64,000 bases of DNA from Apricaphanius iberus (taxonomy: Eukaryota > Chordata > Actinopteri > Cyprinodontiformes > Aphaniidae). Both the position numbers and the translations under genes were made by a program. Below the pieces are notes generated by a model, which made no database searches, was not told where the DNA came from, and saw only the letters and a program-made list of their open reading frames with translations. Positions 57,602 through 64,000 of the stretch are shown piece by piece (position 1 is the stretch's first letter; each line of letters opens with the position of its first letter). The stretch covers positions 558,001-622,000 of the forward strand of contig JAPXFQ010001501.1 in the NCBI GenBank assembly GCA_028564705.1, in the 5' to 3' direction.

Positions 57602-57720
57602 GCCAGGCAAGGCAATTTTATTTGTTAAGCACACTTTCAACACAAGGCGATTCAAGGTGCTTTATGTGATTACAGAAATACGAAAATGAAACAAACTGAA
57701 CATACAAAAAATATACTGGA
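57602..57720. repeat. Dispersed repeat (GGCAATTTTATTTG type)
   Basis: GGCAATTTTATTTGTTAAGC and TTCAAGGTGCTTTATGTGAT belong to the same style of fish repeat as 13803 and 23013. Confidence 0.55.
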
Positions 57721-59384
57721 CATACAAAAAACATAAAATCGATAAAATAAAATAAAAAAGGTCAAGTGTCTCTGCCCAAAGTCGACAGGCGCTGCTGTAA
57801 TATGTATTTGAGAACAGAGAGTCTTGGAATTCACATGGGAAAACAGGGTTGACAGGAAGATTTTCTGGCTTATCTGTTAAGGCTGTGTTCTTTGTTCCAC
57901 AATAGATCTTAAAATTCTCACATTTAAAAGAGTGTTCAGCAGAGACGGGCTTCAGAAACGTATGTACTAAGTAGATTCTGCTAAACACTTCGTCTGATCA
58001 ACATGCAGGGATCCGGACAGAAACAAATAGCTGTGACTTGAGGTTGCTCAGATTTTGTAGTAAGTTCAGAAAATCTTGCTTAAGAATTTCAGATTGTCCC
58101 AGTATGAACAATCAGCTTCCTCAATGATTGATGGAAAAGTCTCAGAGATTTCTTTTAGTGTCATTCTTGAGCAGTTAATCACATCAGGGTTGTTTCATAA
58201 GTGTTCAATAACTTTAATCGATGCATCGTGAAAAACAGCCACTCTCTCTCCGGGCTTTTTCATGAAAGCAAACCATGCCATGTTGCATGGTTTGCTTTCA
58301 ACAGCTGGTGGTTTCTGTGGGCTGGAATGTGGTGAGCTCAGAGGTGCAAACCTATTTTTTAAAGGGATTATCGGAGTTCCTGGTGGATTCAGATCTCATG
58401 TGTTCAGTTGGGGTTTCTCTCGACATTCCTTTCGAGGTGCGATAATCAGGGTTGGTTCTATTTGGGGTTTCCTCCGACGTTCTGTCCTCTTCTTCTTGGG
58501 TGTCTCTCATCTGAGGGGGGGTCACGGCTCTTTTGCCTCTGATGAATGGGGAGTTCTTCCCGATAAATGGCATGTGTTTGCCGTCTGAAAGGTATTGTAG
58601 TTGTTGGATACAGAGACGGCACTTCTAAGACTAGTGGACATAAATAGTGAGTTTACAGTTGTGTAAAAAATTGTAGGAATTGAATCCTTAAATCGGAGAA
58701 TGATTAAATTTATGTGAAATGAGGGATCATTTTTTTACAAGTAAATTGTGAAAAAGAAGCAGGCATGGAAAGAATATATGCAGTTTTGGAGGAGTATGGT
58801 GAGTTTATGATACTTAGTAACATAGAATTACTTTTTTCCCTTTAAACTATCCATTAAATTATGCTAACACAATTCTCCTGTGATTCTGCAATATACCGGG
58901 ACAAGCTGCATTGAACTTTTTTGCAGCCAAAATGCATCTGCTGTATTCACTAGTAAAATTAATCTATTTACGCAACGCTTACACGCGTCTGGTGGAAACT
59001 AGGGGTCCAGTATTTTTTTGAAAGATCTGGGAAAGGCCATTGTGATGGGAATATTTCAACGTAATGTGAATTAATTGATTAGTTACATGAATATGTCATG
59101 TGGAGATCATCAGAGTGCATAAACAGACATCAGTGAGTAGCAGATATGAGCTGCTCACCCTGAGGTGTACAGTGTAAGTGATTTAACGTTTTGGGACCAG
59201 ACATCAAGACTGCATAGGAGGGACTGATTGAAAATTTTTTTTAAATATCATATACTAAGTATCATTAGGAAAAAGAGAGCGAGAGAGAGTTCTAGCATAT
59301 AGCCCTTCTCTGTGCAAAGTTTGTCTCGTAATCTGGCCAACCTAAATAATAGCTTTTAGCTAGCTAGAAAATAGCTGAAATGTC
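57721..59384. other. Intergenic stretch with a perfect hairpin
   Basis: Holds the hairpin at 58263-58300 and a G/T-rich block (58300-58600) with long frames on both strands that match nothing I know. The rest is AT-rich. Confidence 0.55.
58263..58300. repeat. Perfect hairpin, 16-bp arms, 6-nt loop
   Basis: Left arm TGAAAGCAAACCATGC (58263-58278), loop CATGTT, right arm its exact reverse complement (58285-58300). Confidence 0.97.
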
Positions 59385-59525
59385 CCATTTTCCCTCGACA
59401 AAGTTGTCCCAGGTTTGAGTCCTGTCCTCTCGGATCTTTGTCGCATGTCTTACCCTACTTCCTTCCCCGTTCTATATATTATCCACTGTCAAATGAAGGC
59501 TACTATAGCCACAAAACTTTTTTTT
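59385..59525 (-). repeat. Reversed copy of the repeat at 43245-43412
   Basis: GTCCTCTCGGATCTTTGTCG, CATGTCTTACCCTAC and AAGGCTACTATAGCCACAAA read, in reverse, as the same family. Decayed. Confidence 0.55.
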
Positions 59526-60534
59526 AAAACAATAACACTGCCTTAAAGAAGCCTTGGGAAATGGTCCAAAAGTGTTTCTTTCTAGGTTAAACCACTATTT
59601 TTTACCCTAACAGCTACCGTACCGTTTTTACCTGACATTGTGACTGTAGCCAAGCCCTGACTTTAGCAGAGGCTTACCGTGACTCCAGCCCAGGCCCCGG
59701 CGCTGATGGTAAGTATTTTGTTTTGTTTTAGTTAAAAACCTATCTCTATTGTGCTTTATTAAAAAAAAAATAGATTTTCTTCGTAAAGTCTAGCAATAAC
59801 CTGCACTTGCCTCTTCACGTTATAGATCACTGCTAAAAACACAGGTATAATGTAGCTGAATTATTGAAAACAGAGGCTTCTAAAAAGTTTCTTCGCAAAG
59901 AGGAAGGTCCAGTGAAGAAGAAGAGCATGCAATTTCCAAGAAAAAGAAAGCTACATTTACAGACGATGGGGAGCCTAATGCTTTCTGACCACCTACAGAC
60001 TTTGAAAGATTAAGAAAAAACTCTAAAAGATTATCATCTGGGAATAACAGTTTTTTATTCTCAGACTAATGATGTTATAAAGACTGAATCTTGTAGGGAC
60101 ACTATTTACAAGACTACACCTATATTATTTTAGCTTCTCGCCAAATTCCTCCCATTATGCTCAGTATTATACAGTTTCTTTATCTGCGAATGTTGTAGCA
60201 TTCTTTATGTCAAATAAAGACTCATATCTCTTTAATGCAAGGTGTTTATGCAGCACCACTTGCTCCATGCAGAAGCAATGATGGTTTGTACCTGTATTCC
60301 AGGGGGCAATGTCGGCATAGACTTTGTAATTTATAGCTCATTTCTAGGCCATTTTTCAGCCATGCAACACATTTTGTGACTGGTTTGTCTTTAAATATTG
60401 TATTTGTTGTGTATAGACCCTGCCAGGCTCCATAGGTGGCTACAAAACTGTTATTTATAAAAATGACACCTATGTTTATAGCCTACTTTCCCACAGAAAC
60501 CAAAAAAAAATGTTCTGATGTGTGTCAAGGTGCA
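59526..60534. other. Intergenic stretch
   Basis: An exon-like piece (59645-59711, ending at GTAAGT) and a short lysine-rich frame near 59850-60010 occur but do not join convincingly. Nothing supported. Confidence 0.5.
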
Positions 60535-60612
60535 AAACTAGGTCACAATCGGGATTAAAACCCACTAACATAACCCAGGGGAATCCTGTGTGTTAACCAC
60601 TGTGCCATACAG
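60535..60612 (+). repeat. Fragment of common fish repeat (right end)
   Basis: CGGGATTAAAACCCACTAAC and TTAACCACTGTGCCATACAG look like the right end of the repeat at 30645-30935 in its full-length form. Confidence 0.45.
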
Positions 60613-60934
60613 ACCCGGCTCCAGCACAATTTAGCTGGGCGGTGATTGGCTTATTTTGGGGGGCACAGTTTTATTTAACCCCTTCACGTTTTTTCACATC
60701 AATTAAAGGCTGAGTTTCTTTTAGAGGCTGTCTGAGTTAACTTCGGGAGTTTTTCCGAACGACTGGTCTGTTCCAGATAAGTGATTTAGAAAGTTTGTTT
60801 TTGTACTCCAGAAGGAGCCGCAGATGAGCCGTTGTCACTCTGTTTATGTTTGTGTACGTGATTGAGGCATCTTCCTCTATAGAAGATTATTTGGGGTATA
60901 TGGTAATGGTACAGATGTGTACAAAAATCAATGC

Positions 60935-61049
60935 ATTTCCCATGGTGCTTGACCTGGTTATATCTGGTTTCCAGTGCGGGCACAGCTGTCTCTGTTGGCG
61001 GGCACTGCCCTCCAATGCCCGCCCATGGCACCGGGACTGGTGCCATAGC
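60935..61049 (-). repeat. Dispersed repeat, copy B (inverted partner of 10127-10245)
   Basis: GCACAGCTGTCTCTGTTGGC and CAATGCCCGCCCATGGCACC match the reverse complement of copy A. The copies lie 50 kb apart in opposite orientation. Confidence 0.7.
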
Positions 61050-61341
61050 AGCAAGGTACAACTCCATACAGCTAGGGTACATTGTGAAGGACAGGACACC
61101 CCACATGGTCACACAGTTTTTTAATTTCCCCCCTGAGTTGCCCCTGACCTGTCATTCATCTGCCCTTCAGTGATCAGGTTATAGGTGAGTGCAATTCAAA
61201 GTCTAAACACTAGTGGTGCTAATGAGCCGAATAGTAATTTACCTTTATGTATGAAATGTCGGATTTATTCATTGAATATTTACCATTTATATGGAATACA
61301 TAAACTGTAAAGAACAAAAACATTTGACCCATAAATACATT

Positions 61342-61376
61342 CAGGAGTCACAGTCGACACTTGACTGTGACTCCTG
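61342..61376. repeat. Perfect hairpin, 14-bp arms, 7-nt loop
   Basis: CAGGAGTCACAGTC (61342-61355), loop GACACTT, exact inverted copy at 61363-61376. Confidence 0.95.
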
Positions 61377-61737
61377 TGAAGCTGCATGTTTGCAAACAAA
61401 TTAAAAATAGGATTTGAGATGAGCATTGTAAGACAGCTCACACTGATATTATAATAAAAGTGCTTTTGAAGATTCCTGAAATATTAAGTCCAATTTACCA
61501 AACAATGGGTTTCCATGTTTTTGTGCAACAGTCATTTAAGATTATCAGGACAGACATCACTGAGGAAAACCTTTTGCCATTTTAATGTTGGAGCTGCTTT
61601 TTTTTTTAAGTTATCCAATGAAGGTGGAGTCATTGTCTTGAACAGAAAATTAGCATTAAATTGAGCTTTCTTTTATATTTACTATAATAATTAGGTCAGT
61701 TATTTAACCAAAAATAAAGGATTAGTTTTTAAATTGT

Positions 61738-61860
61738 GATGGACTGGTGAACTGTCTAGGGTGTACGCTGCCTTTCGCCCATTGACACCTTGAAATTGGC
61801 ACTCTCCTCCCCCCGCAAGCCTAGGAGGATAGGCAGTTTAGAAAATGGATGAATGGATGG
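61738..61860 (-). repeat. Reversed piece of the common fish repeat at 30645-30935
   Basis: GACTGGTGAACTGTCTAGGG, TGTACGCTGCCTTTCGCCCA and AAAATGGATGAATGGATGG are the reverse complement of the left part of this family. Confidence 0.7.
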
Positions 61861-63128
61861 TTGGATGTTTAAATAATTGGTAGAAGTTAGTTAACTATCA
61901 AAATCAAAAGTGGGACAATTACGTCACTTCAGTTAATTCAGATTTTATGTTTCTCTAAGCATCATTCCATTCATCATCAGTCCTGTTGCAGTCAAATTCC
62001 TTTCCCACAATTCCTTCAAATGAGTAGGCTTCCCTAAATTGTGACATTTTAAGCATTATAAAATGTGCTAATTAAGGTAGCCAATCATATAAAAAAAGCC
62101 TCTTTCTGTATCTTATATGGCATTATAGACCACACGTGTAGTGTTTCTCCTAATAAAATTTCTGACCTTTAAATACTGGAAAATGTCCTGGTTTGAAACA
62201 CTGTATTTTTCAGTAGTTCATTGAATAATATCACAGTAAAATCTTCCCAAGAGATCCAGTGTGTTCAGTTAATAAACAGGGCATTTCTGAGCTTTCTCTT
62301 GTTGTCCTGTTCACGTTCTTCCTTTGACCAGCCCAGATAATTTTCTGGTGTTTCTTTTCACCCACAAACTAACTTAAAAATTGAGACTATTTGCAGCCTT
62401 AAAAAAATGATACCTTGGTGAAATTTCTTTAAATGCTGTTTGTGTTTGTATTTTTGCAATGTACAGTAAAATGCACGCAAAATTACATTAAAATGTTTCA
62501 ACATGATGTGGGTGGTTAAATCTATCTGACTTACCAAAAGGGGTCATATTGTGTAAGGAAGTTGGACTTGGCCCTTTTATAAATATGCACAACAACCTGT
62601 GGAGCAAAGAGTTTCAGCAGCAAAGATGATGTCTATTGTTGCTAGCTGAGGTATCTGTCAAATTTTAATGATGTATGTATGTATGTTCTGGCAAAGTATC
62701 TTAGTGACATTGGCTTATCTTTCTACAGCAAAATGCCGGGCAGCTTGAGTCACTAAAATCTTGGTCCATACAGTGTGCCAGCTTTCTAGAGCTGGTACAG
62801 TGTGGCATGCAGATGTCCTTTGTGACAGCAAAGTATAAACTGGGTTTTATATCAACTACCAACTTTGAATTGTCCTTAAGTCTTTGCAGCTTGTGGCCTA
62901 CCTGTCTATTGGGCTACTTAGGATATATAAGTAATTGGAATGATTGGTTTTGATACCTTAATGTGAAACTGGATGTTGTGGTGTTTTTTCTTGCAGCTAG
63001 TATCAGTGCAGGTACTGATTACATTGTGTCTTTGGCTTACCAGGCAAATGGAGAGAATTGTACTTTCTAGTCACAGGACTTCATTTGCCCGACAAAACTC
63101 AGTAAAGAGCACACGTTTGCACAGCTGG
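61861..63128. other. Intergenic stretch
   Basis: AT-rich sequence with no gene or repeat that I recognise. Confidence 0.6.
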
Positions 63129-63240
63129 GTAGGATAGGCAACTTGGGGTCAGGTGTCTTATTCAGGGGCACAATGACAACTGACTGGAAGCATCTAGAAT
63201 CAAACCCACAGCATTCAGATTGCAAGAACGCCGCTCTTGC
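63129..63240 (+). repeat. Common fish dispersed repeat (GGGTCAGGTGTCTTATTCAGG)
   Basis: GTCAGGTGTCTTATTCAGGG, AATCAAACCCACAGCATTC and AAGAACGCCGCTCTTGCTAC follow the wording of a frequent fish interspersed repeat (GTGTCTTGCTCAAGGACAC, GGGAATCGAACC, CCGCTCTACC). Confidence 0.6.
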
Positions 63241-64000
63241 TACTGAATGTTTACTGTGTGGTGAGACGCTGCCAAAGTTGATTGATAACTTTATTACATA
63301 TCCAAATTCTTCGTTAGAAATTTCCACTGAACACAACATATTTTCGTCAATCCAGAAAAGTCACACAACACTGCTGAGTTACATGGTAATAATCACAGTC
63401 ATGTCATACTTTATGTATTATATTATTTCAGTGCATCGTACCTACTGTAAGAAAACAACATTATCATATGTACTGGCATATATATATATAGACATGATTT
63501 AATTTAGAATCCATTTCAGATTTGGTCATAACAATTAATTTAAAATGCTTGATTATATTCTTAATAAGCTCATTGCAGTCTTAGTTCTAATTAAAACATA
63601 ACACAAACATCTTCTGCTGTCCAATTTGAAGTTCTACTGAACTAAAAATATTTCCGATCATTTTACGGATTTTTTTCACGCATTATATTTCATATGAACT
63701 ATGTTTATTTTTGACAATAGCTTTTGATCGTTTCACATGTATAGCTTTCAAACTTAAACACGAAGTTCAAAATGAATGTGTGTCTTCAACTTGTAGTGCT
63801 GTATATCGCCAAAAGATTTCAGACAAACTTGAGTGACATCCCATTCCTTATCCAGTAGTATGTTCTCCCTATGTTACTAAAACAGCTTTAAATCTATTAA
63901 GAAGCTTTTCTAAAAGGTTTGAGTGTATTTCAACTGTTAACATTGTTTTTTCTCAGTGTTTCTTTCTCTGTAGAAGATACTCCTAGTCTGGCATCTCAGC
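63241..64000. other. Intergenic stretch at the right edge
   Basis: AT-rich; a short TA run near 63478-63489. No feature supported. Confidence 0.55.

Noticed and set aside
58262..58588. Overlapping 108- and 73-codon frames on opposite strands
   Set aside because: No domain, no splice context, G/T-rich composition; the plus frame also starts inside the hairpin.
59645..60010. Possible plus-strand exons ending at GTAAGT and a lysine-rich frame
   Set aside because: No consistent frame joins them and no family is recognised.
1..64000. CRISPR array, bacterial operon, tRNA or rRNA gene
   Set aside because: No regular spaced repeats, no clover-leaf candidate that I could support, and the DNA is clearly vertebrate.

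Overview
The window reads as vertebrate, teleost fish nuclear DNA. It is AT-rich, has short exons with GT-AG introns, carries no bacterial-style gene packing, and is full of repeats typical of fish (Tc1-like, hAT, Harbinger/ISL2EU-like, L2-like, L1/Tx1-like and RTE LINEs, plus microsatellites). A percomorph-type fish is likely from the repeat families, but the species cannot be named from the sequence. Most open reading frames are chance or repeat-derived.

Two host genes can be rebuilt exon by exon, both on the minus strand. (1) fchsd1, an F-BAR/SH3 membrane-bending adaptor, occupies 55-17868. Eleven coding exons in perfect phase give the first 350 residues (all of the F-BAR region); the SH3 part lies beyond the left edge. 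(2) A five-exon, 159-residue secreted cytokine of the IL-4/IL-13 type lies at 26020-28252, about 8 kb upstream of the fchsd1 start. Its introns are all phase 0, and its 3' UTR is AU-rich with a poly(A) signal near 25272.

Layout. 1-17.9 kb: fchsd1. Its third intron (8.6 kb) holds an ISL2EU-like MITE, an L2-like LINE piece and a C-rich, T-poor 2 kb repeat. 17.9-18.2 kb: CT tracts at the fchsd1 5' end. 18.39-22.37 kb: a dead L1/Tx1-like LINE bounded by a 16-bp target duplication. 22.53-24.09 kb: a TIR element with a 6-bp duplication. 25.2-28.4 kb: the cytokine gene. 28.4-64 kb: no host exon that I can support. This part is layered repeats, including a hAT MITE nested in another TIR element (35.5-36.8 kb), retroviral-type LTR candidates (40.3-40.8 and 47.75-48.07 kb), a Tc1-type MITE in a TA array (44.6-44.9 kb), a second copy of the C-rich repeat broken by a Harbinger-like MITE (46.6-49.1 kb), and an antisense RTE LINE with a solo LTR inside it (50.4-52.5 kb).

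The most notable points are the divergent cytokine gene, the nested insertions with exact target duplications, an RTE-like fragment captured inside a Tc1-type MITE, and at least five perfect short-loop hairpins with 14-18 bp arms, far more than chance allows.
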